Assembly (NCBI GenBank): GCA_021108055.1
Contig: JAIORR010000290.1
Span: 1 to 24,225, forward strand
DNA from: Candidatus Cloacimonadota bacterium
GTDB taxonomy: Bacteria; Cloacimonadota; Cloacimonadia; Cloacimonadales; TCS61
Direction: 5' to 3'
DNA: 24,225 nt
Shown here piece by piece: positions 6,622 through 13,799 of the stretch. Every line of letters starts with the position of its first letter. The first letter of the stretch is position 1. Below the pieces are notes generated by a model. That model saw only the letters and a list, made by a program, of their open reading frames with translations. It had not been told where the DNA came from and did not search any database. Position numbers and translations under genes: made by a program.

Positions 6622-7179
6622 ATGAAAAATATATACGTTGGATTGGTTCATTATCCCATCCTCAATAAATTCGGTGATGTAGTAACGACTTCAATCACAA
6701 ATCTTGATATTCATGATATTTCCAGGAGTTGTATGACTTTTGGAGTTAAGAAATTTTTTATTATAAATCCACTTAAAACACAAGAACAATTATTCAAGCG
6801 GATTCTAAAATTCTGGAAAAGCGAAATTGCAAACTGCTATAATCCGGATAGAGTAACTGCTTTATCCATAATAGAATATGAACATGATATAGAATCTGTT
6901 ATAAAAAAAATAAATCTACAGGAAGAAGACTGTTTGGTAATAACAACTACTGCTGCAAATCTAAAAGCACAATTGAGCTTTGAAGATTATGGTAAAATTG
7001 ATAAACCCGTTTTACTGCTTTTTGGAACTGGGAACGGTCTAACCGACGAGGTTCACAAACTCGCAGACCACGTGTTGAAACCGATAAAGGGGATTGGCGA
7101 TTACAATCACCTTTCTGTAAGAAGTGCTGCAGCAATAGTTTTGAACAGACTTACTTCCGATAAAATAAAGGAGGAATAA
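6622..7179 (+). CDS. SPOUT-family RNA methyltransferase (Methyltrn_RNA_4 type)
   Basis: A 185-residue protein with a SPOUT-like knot: L-L-L-F-G-T-G-N-G-L-T (about 135-145), then L-K-P-I-K-G-I-G-D-Y-N-H-L-S-V-R-S-A-A-A-I near the C terminus, matching the SAM-binding loops. The N terminus (N-I-Y-V-G-L-V-H-Y-P-I) and the gene order trmD-this-rplS match the family that includes Thermotoga TM1570, recalled as a SAM-binding SPOUT protein of unknown target. It should methylate an RNA, but the substrate is not known to me. It starts 36 bases after trmD with no strong ribosome site and its stop shares one base with the rplS ATG. Confidence 0.85.
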   Translation: MKNIYVGLVHYPILNKFGDVVTTSITNLDIHDISRSCMTFGVKKFFIINPLKTQEQLFKRILKFWKSEIANCYNPDRVTALSIIEYEHDIESVIKKINLQEEDCLVITTTAANLKAQLSFEDYGKIDKPVLLLFGTGNGLTDEVHKLADHVLKPIKGIGDYNHLSVRSAAAIVLNRLTSDKIKEE

Positions 7180-7526
7180 TGGACATTGTACATGAAATTG
7201 GAAAAGAACAAATGAGAACGGATTTACCGGAATTCAGAGTTGGAGATACTATCAAAGTTCATTACAAGATCAAAGAAGGATCTAAAGAAAGAATTCAGAT
7301 ATTCCAGGGAATCGTGATCCAGAGACGTGGAGTACAGATTTCCAAAACTTTCACCGTTAGAAAAATTAGTAACGGTGTGGGTGTTGAACGGATTTTCCCG
7401 CTTCACTCTCCAAATATTGATAAGATCGAAGTGGTTAGATTTGGTCGTGTTCGCAGAGCAAAACTCTTCTATTTACGAAAAGCAAAAGGTAAAGCGGCAA
7501 GAGTCAAAGAAAAAAAGAGATATTAG
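7179..7526 (+). CDS. rplS: 50S ribosomal protein L19
   Basis: L19 sits at the interface of the subunits. The 115-residue sequence has the family pattern: D-L-P-E-F-R-V-G-D-T-I-K-V-H, E-G-S-K-E-R-I-Q-I-F-Q-G-I-V-I-Q-R-R-G, F-T-V-R-K-I-S-N-G-V-G-V-E-R-I-F-P-L-H-S-P, then V-R-R-A-K-L-F-Y-L-R. Its ATG overlaps the previous stop by one base (TAATG) and has a strong AAGGAGG site at 7168-7174. It is the last gene of the operon, followed at once by a terminator. Confidence 0.98.
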   Translation: MDIVHEIGKEQMRTDLPEFRVGDTIKVHYKIKEGSKERIQIFQGIVIQRRGVQISKTFTVRKISNGVGVERIFPLHSPNIDKIEVVRFGRVRRAKLFYLRKAKGKAARVKEKKRY

Positions 7527-7531
7527 AATAG

Positions 7532-7562
7532 AAAAGGAGCTCATTTATGAGCTCCTTTTTTT
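7532..7562 (+). terminator. Rho-independent terminator after rplS, usable in both directions
   Basis: GGAGCTCA (7536-7543), loop TTTA, TGAGCTCC (7548-7555) form a perfect 8-base-pair stem, extended by A-T pairs to 12. Seven T residues follow on the plus strand (7556-7562). On the minus strand the same stem is followed by TTTTC, so it can also end the convergent kinase operon, whose last gene stops at 7585. Confidence 0.93.
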
Positions 7563-7584
7563 ATTCAAGTATAAATAAAAAAAA

Positions 7585-9195
7585 TCATTTTACCAATTTC
7601 AGATTTATTATAAAGACAGTCCCCTTTGGCTTGTTGTTTTCCACTTTGATATTTCCATCATATCTCTCGACTATTTTTTGTACAATATATAAACCTAACC
7701 CCGTATGAGCTTGTACACCATATTTAAAGCTTTCTTCAAATATTTTACCTTTGATATTATCCGGAATTCCATTTCCGTTATCTGCCACTTTAATAATACA
7801 ATCCTCATTTTTCTTTTCAATGGTGATCTTAACCATATCAGCTTTGCCATGAATAATCGCATTTCTGATCAGGTTGTCGAAAACAGATTCCAGAGCTTCA
7901 TCTGCAAAGACTTTGGCTTTCCCATCAACTGTTATTTGTAATGGCAGATAATTATTTTTTATGCTTGTTAGAAATGGATTCAAATCATAGATATTAAGCG
8001 TCTTATGTGTAGATAAGAATTTTTCCAGTTTTCTCATTCTTTCGATGACTGCAACTCCTTTACGAACATTATGTTCCGCTTCTAACAGCATTTTTTCATC
8101 TTCATTATTCCTGAAGAGATGAAGTGCACTTTTGATAACTGCAAAAATATTGGTTATATCGTGCCTGAGAATATTATTGATGATCTTCAAGTGTAATTGA
8201 TATTCCTTAATTTCATCTTCTGCTTTTTTTCGATCTGTAATATCTCTCACGATACCCAAAGCTGCATATTTTCCTTCGTATGAAATAGCTGTAACGGCAA
8301 ATTCACAATCTCTGATCTTGCCATCTTTGCGAACAATTCTTGCTTCATAAGTGGAAGGGACATTAATTCCCTTTGCTCTGTCTATCCCGATTCTCATTAT
8401 TCTTTTCTTATCGTCTGGATGTAATAAAACCCATAAATTCATTTTGTAAAGTTCTTCTTTTCTGTAGCCGGATTTTTCACATGTTCTATCATTAACAAAC
8501 AGGAAATTTTCGTCATAATAAATGTATATGGCATCATGACTTTTCTCCACAATAGCACGATATTTCATTTCACTTTCGTGCAGTTCGATAGTACGCTCTT
8601 TTACCAGATCCTCAAGATGCTTCTGATGTTTTTTCAATTCTTCTTCTGCCAGCTTCTGTCCGGTTATATCCTGCAAAGTCTCTATTGCTCCCACCACATT
8701 CCCCTTTGAATCTTTTAAGGGTGCTGCCGTAAAGAAGAGCCATCTGCCGTTTTTACCCATGTCTGCAAAAAAATCTTCTGATTCGTAAGCTGCTTCTATG
8801 AGTTTGGATTTTCGATATCCGTCTTTATAGTACATGGCTATCTCGTCCTCCGGAATGGAATCTACTATAATGTCTGCCATTAACGGTCTTTCTGCCGAAT
8901 AAAACGCAGACCAGTGTTTCTTTGTTCCAAATACCATCTCTGCTTTAATGCCGGTAAGCTTTTCACAAGCTTTGTTCCAGTATGTTATCTTATGATCTTT
9001 ATCGATAACAAAAGTTGGCACCGAACTTCCATGGATGATCTGCATAAGTCGTTCATTGCATTTTCGTATTGCTTTTTGCTCGGAAACATTTTGCCGATCC
9101 TGGTGGATAGTTTTTTTTTGCAACTCTGCATTTTGCTTTCGTAGATCATGAAGTTCTTTTAATAATTGTTCTTTATTCATATTTTTTCCATTCAT
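7585..9195 (-). CDS. Soluble PAS-PAS sensor histidine kinase
   Basis: A 536-residue kinase without membrane helices, so it senses a cytoplasmic signal. In order: an N-terminal coiled coil (about 8-48), PAS domain 1 (about 50-180, V-I-D-K-D-H-K-I-T-Y-W-N-K-A), a coil, PAS domain 2 (about 210-325), a dimerisation helix with phospho-acceptor H345 in N-I-L-R-H-D-I-T-N, and a HATPase domain with N445 in N-L-I-R-N-A-I-I-H-G, D472 in D-N-G-N-G-I-P, and T-G-L-G-L at 498-502. The L-R-H-D-I-x-N box is of the type often seen in methanogen and related PAS kinases rather than the classic H-E-L-R/K. The ATG overlaps the stop of the upstream phospholipase-like gene by four bases. No response regulator follows; the REC domain of the hybrid kinase upstream is the nearest candidate partner. 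Confidence 0.93.
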   Translation of the reverse strand: MNGKNMNKEQLLKELHDLRKQNAELQKKTIHQDRQNVSEQKAIRKCNERLMQIIHGSSVPTFVIDKDHKITYWNKACEKLTGIKAEMVFGTKKHWSAFYSAERPLMADIIVDSIPEDEIAMYYKDGYRKSKLIEAAYESEDFFADMGKNGRWLFFTAAPLKDSKGNVVGAIETLQDITGQKLAEEELKKHQKHLEDLVKERTIELHESEMKYRAIVEKSHDAIYIYYDENFLFVNDRTCEKSGYRKEELYKMNLWVLLHPDDKKRIMRIGIDRAKGINVPSTYEARIVRKDGKIRDCEFAVTAISYEGKYAALGIVRDITDRKKAEDEIKEYQLHLKIINNILRHDITNIFAVIKSALHLFRNNEDEKMLLEAEHNVRKGVAVIERMRKLEKFLSTHKTLNIYDLNPFLTSIKNNYLPLQITVDGKAKVFADEALESVFDNLIRNAIIHGKADMVKITIEKKNEDCIIKVADNGNGIPDNIKGKIFEESFKYGVQAHTGLGLYIVQKIVERYDGNIKVENNKPKGTVFIINLKLVK

Positions 9196-10019
9196 TTTTT
9201 CGCCCTTATAGAAATAGTTCCTGAAGGATATTTAATCACTTTATAATTCTTCTTTTTATTTAAACCATTTTGTATCTTTTCCAGTATCCTGGTATGATGA
9301 ACCTGTTTCTTAAAAATACTGATAGTTTCTTCAAAATGCAAGAAAATATTTGCAGTATTCCAGGAAGCAATATTAAGACATTCTTCTACAATGGAAAAGG
9401 AATTCTGCCATCTATCCGGTTTCACTTTCCCCGATCTCAGATAATAAGATTCTATCAAAGCATCGTAAAATTTGTTAATTTCATATATCTGTTTTGTGAA
9501 GTATTCTATCGGTTCACAGATCCTTCTTCGTCTTTTAATCTCTATCGTGAAGTCATCGAGATGAAGTCTTGTGTCTGCTTCCATAACCTTATGAACTGTT
9601 TCTTCATCTGCAAACCTATCCTTCCCGTCAGTATGAAGCGGCTGATGAAGGTCTGCAATATAATGGGAAATGACTCCGAGTTCAAAGATAAAAGCTTTTA
9701 GTGGAGTATTCAGAAGCGAACCGAGAAACGGTGCAATTCCGGGATGTAAGATCAACTTCGCTGGCTCCAAAACCATCGAATTTAGAAGCTGGATCTCTTT
9801 GTTGATCTTTTTGATAATGCTTCCCCTGTGAGTTCCATACTGATTTGGTGTGCAGTTATAATAGTGATTAGTAAAATCTTTAAAAATGCGGTCGGGAGCT
9901 TCGATGCCCAGAATAAAAAATTCCTGATGGATCTTTAGCATATTAGAAAAAGACGAACTGCATTTTTCCAATGCTTTTGAAGTTATAAATTGATGAGTCC
10001 TGCTATCCCAAAGCCACAT
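9192..10019 (-). CDS. Zinc-dependent phospholipase C-like protein without signal peptide
   Basis: Residues line up with the zinc ligands of the phospholipase C/S1-P1 nuclease family: W2 or W4, H9, D43 in E-A-P-D, H52 in N-H-Y-Y, H119, D123, H129 in S-H-Y-I-A-D-L-H-Q-P-L-H, then H142 and E146. In Bacillus cereus PLC the matching set is W1, H14, D55, H69, H118, D122, H128, H142, E146, with almost the same spacing in the second half. The fold is therefore confident, but the substrate (phospholipid, nucleic acid or other phosphodiester) cannot be read from sequence. Oddly, there is no signal peptide: an in-frame TAA stands two codons before the ATG, and a GGAG site lies nine bases upstream, so the protein truly begins MWLWDSRTH. 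The basic C terminus ends IRAKK. It is coupled by ATGA to the histidine kinase. Confidence 0.85.
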   Translation of the reverse strand: MWLWDSRTHQFITSKALEKCSSSFSNMLKIHQEFFILGIEAPDRIFKDFTNHYYNCTPNQYGTHRGSIIKKINKEIQLLNSMVLEPAKLILHPGIAPFLGSLLNTPLKAFIFELGVISHYIADLHQPLHTDGKDRFADEETVHKVMEADTRLHLDDFTIEIKRRRRICEPIEYFTKQIYEINKFYDALIESYYLRSGKVKPDRWQNSFSIVEECLNIASWNTANIFLHFEETISIFKKQVHHTRILEKIQNGLNKKKNYKVIKYPSGTISIRAKK

Positions 10020-10144
10020 TGTTTATTTCTCCAATTCTCTAAAATACATTCTGAACTATCCTGTTCGATCTTTGCTGTTTCCAAATACTTAGCTCTACAA
10101 AATGAAGATTTAATAAAACGAAATGATCCCGTAACAACATCAGA

Positions 10145-11896
10145 TCAATTTTTCTTTTTAAATGTAATTTTAAAGTTCATTCCTTTTTCACCAGAAAATA
10201 TTACTTTCCCATGAAGCTGGTCTGATAAAGCTCTAACCAATTGAAGACCGAGAGTTTCCGTATTAGACAGGGTTATATTTTTGGAAAAACCGATGCCATT
10301 ATCTTTGATGATCATTGTGTATTCACCTTTATTAAGAGAAAACTCTATCCAAATATTTCCTTTTCTATTTTTTGGAAATGCATATTTAAGAGAATTAGAA
10401 AGAACCTCATTAAGAATAAGTCCACACGGAATTGCAATGTCTATATCCAACATAACATTTTTGATATTAATACTCAAATTAACATTATCGATATTTACAC
10501 AGAAAGTTATTAAGAGATAGGTGGATAAACTCCGTACATAATCATTGAAATTAATTAGAGTAAAATCTTCTGTTTGATATAATTTTTCATGGATCAAAGC
10601 CATCGATCTTATTCGATTTTGACTTTCTTTGAATAATTTCAGCATTTTCTCATTCCGGATACTTCTGGATTGCAATTTTAAAATACTGGAAATTATCTGC
10701 ATATTATTTTTTACGCGATGATGAATTTCTTTTAGCAGTATTTCTTTTGCCATTAAGTCTTTTTTTATTTGTTGTTCTGCTAATTTATTTTCTGTTATAT
10801 CCTTTGCAGAAATAATTGCTCCTTTATCAAAGGGAGCTATGGTGATAGCCCATATTTTGTCTTCATATTTTGATTCCGGGACATTGATGGTTTTTCCTGT
10901 TTTAATACTATTCATTAAAATGGAATACATCTCGGTTTCATGCTTCGAAGCAAAATCTTTATACATGATCTCGCCTTCTTTTGGTATCTTATTTCGATTT
11001 TCCCGCACGGCAAGATTCGATTTGATTATTTTTCCTTTTCTATCTACAATTATAGTTTCGATCGGATTAAATTCAAACAGGGCAAAATTAAAGGCTTCTC
11101 TTTCCTGTAGTTTTCTTTCTGCTTGTTTTCTATCTGTAATATCCAGTAACTGTGCAACTGTACATAATTTCCCCTTTGAATCTCTGATCACAGAAGAACT
11201 TATTGCTATATTTCTTTTTTCACCGTTCTTTCTAATAATATCAAATTCATATCTGGGTGGTATTTTTTTTTCCTGTTGTTGCTCTCTATACCTTTTTGCA
11301 ACCATTTCCCTGCTGTTCTTATCCAGGAATTTCCTGAAATCCTGTCCGATGATTTCCTTTTCTAAATATCCGAACATTTTAAATATCTCATCATTACAAT
11401 AAATCAATTTATATTCTGTATCAATCGTAATTATGCCATCATGAGAATTTTCTACTATAGAACGGTATCGTTCCTCGCTTTCTAACAAAGCTTTTTCGGC
11501 AAATGACTTTTTTTCTTTCTCCTTCTTTAATTTCAAAGCATTCTTTATTACCGGTGTTAAACGAATGAGACGTTCTTTCATTACATAATCCCAAGCACCC
11601 TTTCTTATACAATCGGCAGCTTTTTCTTCATTTAAAGACCCTGTTACCATGATAAATGGTATGTCCGGTAAAATCTTTTTTGCCAGTTCCAAGGCAACTA
11701 ATCCGTTATATTGCGGTAAGCTATAATCAGAGAGGATCAAATCCGGTTGAAATTCTTTAAGCGCTTTGTAGAACTCTTTTTCATTCTTTACAACTTTGGA
11801 AACAAAATCTATTTTTCTTTTACGGAGTTCAATTTTATTTAGTTCGGCATCTTCAAGATTATCTTCCAACATTAATATTTTTAATTCTTTTTTCAT
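10145..11896 (-). CDS. Hybrid response regulator-histidine kinase (REC-PAS-PAS-HisKA_2-HATPase)
   Basis: A 583-residue soluble protein. REC domain 1-120: acidic pocket E11/D12, phospho-acceptor D57 in L-I-L-S-D-Y-S-L-P, T85 and K107. PAS 1 about 140-255 with a trailing LDITDRKQAE, PAS 2 about 265-370, then the HisKA_2 box L-L-K-E-I-H-H-R-V-K-N-N-M-Q (H392/H393) and HATPase with N501 in E-V-L-S-N-S-L-K-Y-A, D532 in D-N-G-I-G and T-L-G-L-Q. A REC domain placed in front lets another kinase control this kinase's activity; the kinase encoded downstream is the obvious candidate. There is no DNA-binding or enzyme output. GAAAGGG lies just before the ATG. It is 125 bases upstream of the phospholipase-like gene, so an operon is likely but a separate promoter in that gap cannot be excluded. 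Confidence 0.94.
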   Translation of the reverse strand: MKKELKILMLEDNLEDAELNKIELRKRKIDFVSKVVKNEKEFYKALKEFQPDLILSDYSLPQYNGLVALELAKKILPDIPFIMVTGSLNEEKAADCIRKGAWDYVMKERLIRLTPVIKNALKLKKEKEKKSFAEKALLESEERYRSIVENSHDGIITIDTEYKLIYCNDEIFKMFGYLEKEIIGQDFRKFLDKNSREMVAKRYREQQQEKKIPPRYEFDIIRKNGEKRNIAISSSVIRDSKGKLCTVAQLLDITDRKQAERKLQEREAFNFALFEFNPIETIIVDRKGKIIKSNLAVRENRNKIPKEGEIMYKDFASKHETEMYSILMNSIKTGKTINVPESKYEDKIWAITIAPFDKGAIISAKDITENKLAEQQIKKDLMAKEILLKEIHHRVKNNMQIISSILKLQSRSIRNEKMLKLFKESQNRIRSMALIHEKLYQTEDFTLINFNDYVRSLSTYLLITFCVNIDNVNLSINIKNVMLDIDIAIPCGLILNEVLSNSLKYAFPKNRKGNIWIEFSLNKGEYTMIIKDNGIGFSKNITLSNTETLGLQLVRALSDQLHGKVIFSGEKGMNFKITFKKKN

Positions 11897-12112
11897 AAAT
11901 TACCCTTTCAATAAGTTAATATCCGCCATTAATGAACTTCCCATCTATTTCGGGAATGCAAATTAATTAAGGATAAACAGGATGAAATAAAATATAAAAA
12001 TAAATTTGAGATTCAGCTAATTCTCTTTATTATTTTTTTAAATTCAGATTTCTTTAAAATTTATATCGGGATTTTTTGAATTTAGTTTATAGAGTCAATA
12101 AAAATATTAATT
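11897..12112. other. AT-rich spacer between smpB and the hybrid kinase
   Basis: These 216 bases hold no open frame I would defend and no tRNA or tmRNA. On the minus strand, TTGACT (12098-12093) could be a -35 for the kinase genes, but no good -10 follows. An all-A/T hairpin near 12096-12116 just after the smpB stop might act as a weak terminator. A TTCCC/GGGAA pair near 11939-11955 is too short to call. Confidence 0.5.
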
Positions 12113-12550
12113 TTATTTACTTTTACGCTGGATTTCTCTTTCTTCGTCTCTCTTTTTTATTGTTTCTCTTTTATCATAGAGTTTCTTTCCTTTTGCTACA
12201 GCCAACAAAACCTTTGCCAGACCTTTATCGTTAATATAAATTCCTTTGGGAACAAGTGTTAATCCTTTCTCCTCGACTTGCTGGGTGATCTTTTTTATTT
12301 CTCTTTTATTTAGAAGGAGTTTTCTTTTTCTTTCCGGTTCATGATTAAATCTTCCGCTATGTTCATACGGGCTGATATGAAAATTATATAACCATATTTC
12401 ACCTTTTTCTATCCTGCCGTAACTATCTTTAAAGCTAAGTTTGCCGCCACGTATCGATTTTATCTCCGATCCCTTCAATACTATTCCGGCTTCCATTTCC
12501 AGAAGGAAAAAGTAATTATGAAATGCTTTTTTGTTCTTTATCATTTTCAT
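12113..12550 (-). CDS. smpB: SsrA-binding protein SmpB
   Basis: SmpB carries tmRNA into stalled ribosomes for trans-translation. The 145-residue protein has the family pattern: N-K-K-A-F-H-N-Y-F, E-A-G-I-V-L-K-G-S-E-I-K-S-I-R-G-G-K-L-S-F-K-D-S-Y, I-S-P-Y-E-H-S-G-R-F-N-H, R-K-R-K-L-L-L-N-K-R-E-I, and the C-terminal tail K-G-K-K-L-Y-D-K-R-E-T-I-K-K-R-D that mimics an mRNA/anticodon arm in the decoding site. The ATG has an AGGAG site upstream. The gene is transcribed away from the wecA-like gene across a shared 166-base region. No ssrA gene is visible in the window. Confidence 0.97.
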   Translation of the reverse strand: MKMIKNKKAFHNYFFLLEMEAGIVLKGSEIKSIRGGKLSFKDSYGRIEKGEIWLYNFHISPYEHSGRFNHEPERKRKLLLNKREIKKITQQVEEKGLTLVPKGIYINDKGLAKVLLAVAKGKKLYDKRETIKKRDEEREIQRKSK

Positions 12551-12716
12551 ATCGACTCCTAAGGTTAATTTGCTTGGAAAGTTAACTTTGTCAAATTGTT
12601 TGTGATTAAAGGTTTTTTAATAAATCATACATATAAAAGATTTGACAAAAATAGCACCAGTATAATAAAAAAACTGTTTTCTGAAACTTGGTTTTAAAGA
12701 ATGATATGAGGGTTTA
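12551..12716. promoter_or_regulatory. Divergent promoter region between smpB and the sugar-phosphate transferase gene
   Basis: Both strands carry a perfect TTGACA. On the plus strand it is at 12642-12647, with a perfect TATAAT at 12661-12666, but only 13 bases apart instead of about 17; a looser TAATAA at 12663 gives 15. On the minus strand TTGACA is at 12594-12589 with AAATTA about 17 bases on. The two elements share TTTGACAAA. Promoters for both genes almost certainly lie here, though exact -10 boxes are uncertain. Confidence 0.55.
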
Positions 12717-13796
12717 ATGAATATAATTTATACATGCTTAACTGTATTTCTTCTTGCTTTTTTCTGTGTTTACAGTATTACTCCGTATATTATTAAATTC
12801 GCTTATAAAACAAAATTCATGGATAATCCCAATATCAGAAAAGTACATAAAATATCTACGCCTCTGCTTGGTGGATTAGCTGTTTTTACAGGATTCAGCA
12901 TTTTAGCAGTTTATATTATTCTCACGAATCTTCATTTATTCAATAAACCTATAACCGGATATTTAATTGGAGCTTTGATCATTGTTGTCATTGGAATGAT
13001 CGATGATAAATATGGAATGAATCCATTGTGTAAATTACTCGGTCAGGGTTTATCATGTTTCGTTTTCATTTATTCAAACGACCTGCTGACACTATTTGGA
13101 CCAGCATATATTACAGTACCCCTGCTATTTTTCTGGATGGTGGGATTAATGAATGCCTTGAATTTCCTCGATAATATGGATGGGATCATCACAGGTATGT
13201 CCGGTATTCTGGCTTTAGGATTTTATGCTTTCAGCTTCATCAGTAAAACACCTGCCCTTGCCCCTCAAAGCAATTTTATGTCACTTTTATCTTTAATTTT
13301 TGCAGGTTCGGTTTTTGGTTTTCTGCCATACAATTTTAATCCTGCAAAGATATTCCTGGGCGATGCGGGAAGTATGTTCATTGGTTATTTTCTTTCTACG
13401 ATGGGAATTTTAGCCGGTCGCCTTGCTGTGATACGTTTAAATAATAATTTATATTACCTTCTGCCTATATTGCTTCTAAGTTATGCAATTTTTGATATTT
13501 CGCTTGTAAGCTTCACACGTAAAAGAGATGGAAGAAAGATAAGTCAGGGCGGAAAAGATCATTCCACACATAGAATCGATAATGCAATGGGCTCTCCAAA
13601 AGTCACAGCATTAATTGTTTACCTGATAAATATTAATATCGTTCTGGTTACAATTCTTGTTTTTAAAATTCAATCTGATAAACTGCTGATAATTTCTGTA
13701 GTCCTTTTTGCAACTGTATTTATTTTTTTCGGAAAGAAATTAGACCAGATACCAATAACTATTCCTTCAAACCAGATGAAAACCATCAAGGAGTGA
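12717..13796 (+). CDS. Undecaprenyl-phosphate sugar-1-phosphate transferase, MraY/WecA family
   Basis: Enzymes of this family move a sugar-1-phosphate (often GlcNAc-1-P) from a UDP-sugar to undecaprenyl phosphate, the first step of many glycan pathways. The 359-residue protein has about ten or eleven membrane helices and the family's cytoplasmic motifs: R-K-V-H-K-I-S-T-P-L-L-G-G at 41-53, D96-D97, N-A-L-N-F-L-D-N-M-D-G (146-156), G-D-A-G-S (215-219), F-D near 259 and the basic H-S-T-H-R (282-286). The H-x-x-H-R motif and R-K-V-H-x-x-x-x-P favour the WecA/TagO branch over MraY, and it is not in a cell-wall cluster. The sugar cannot be read from sequence. It begins the long plus-strand run ending with dxr. 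Confidence 0.9.
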   Translation: MNIIYTCLTVFLLAFFCVYSITPYIIKFAYKTKFMDNPNIRKVHKISTPLLGGLAVFTGFSILAVYIILTNLHLFNKPITGYLIGALIIVVIGMIDDKYGMNPLCKLLGQGLSCFVFIYSNDLLTLFGPAYITVPLLFFWMVGLMNALNFLDNMDGIITGMSGILALGFYAFSFISKTPALAPQSNFMSLLSLIFAGSVFGFLPYNFNPAKIFLGDAGSMFIGYFLSTMGILAGRLAVIRLNNNLYYLLPILLLSYAIFDISLVSFTRKRDGRKISQGGKDHSTHRIDNAMGSPKVTALIVYLININIVLVTILVFKIQSDKLLIISVVLFATVFIFFGKKLDQIPITIPSNQMKTIKE

Positions 13797-13799
13797 ATT

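Noticed and set aside
9270..9701. 143-residue plus-strand open frame opposite the phospholipase-like gene
   Set aside because: It lies wholly antisense to a gene with clear zinc motifs and shows no domain of its own.
10839..11402. 187-residue plus-strand open frame opposite the hybrid kinase
   Set aside because: Antisense to conserved PAS domains; the composition (S/F/I rich) is what reverse reading of K/E/D-rich coding produces.
11897..12112. Possible tmRNA (ssrA) gene beside smpB
   Set aside because: No tRNA-Ala-like ends, CCA or tag-peptide frame could be found in the spacer on either side of smpB.
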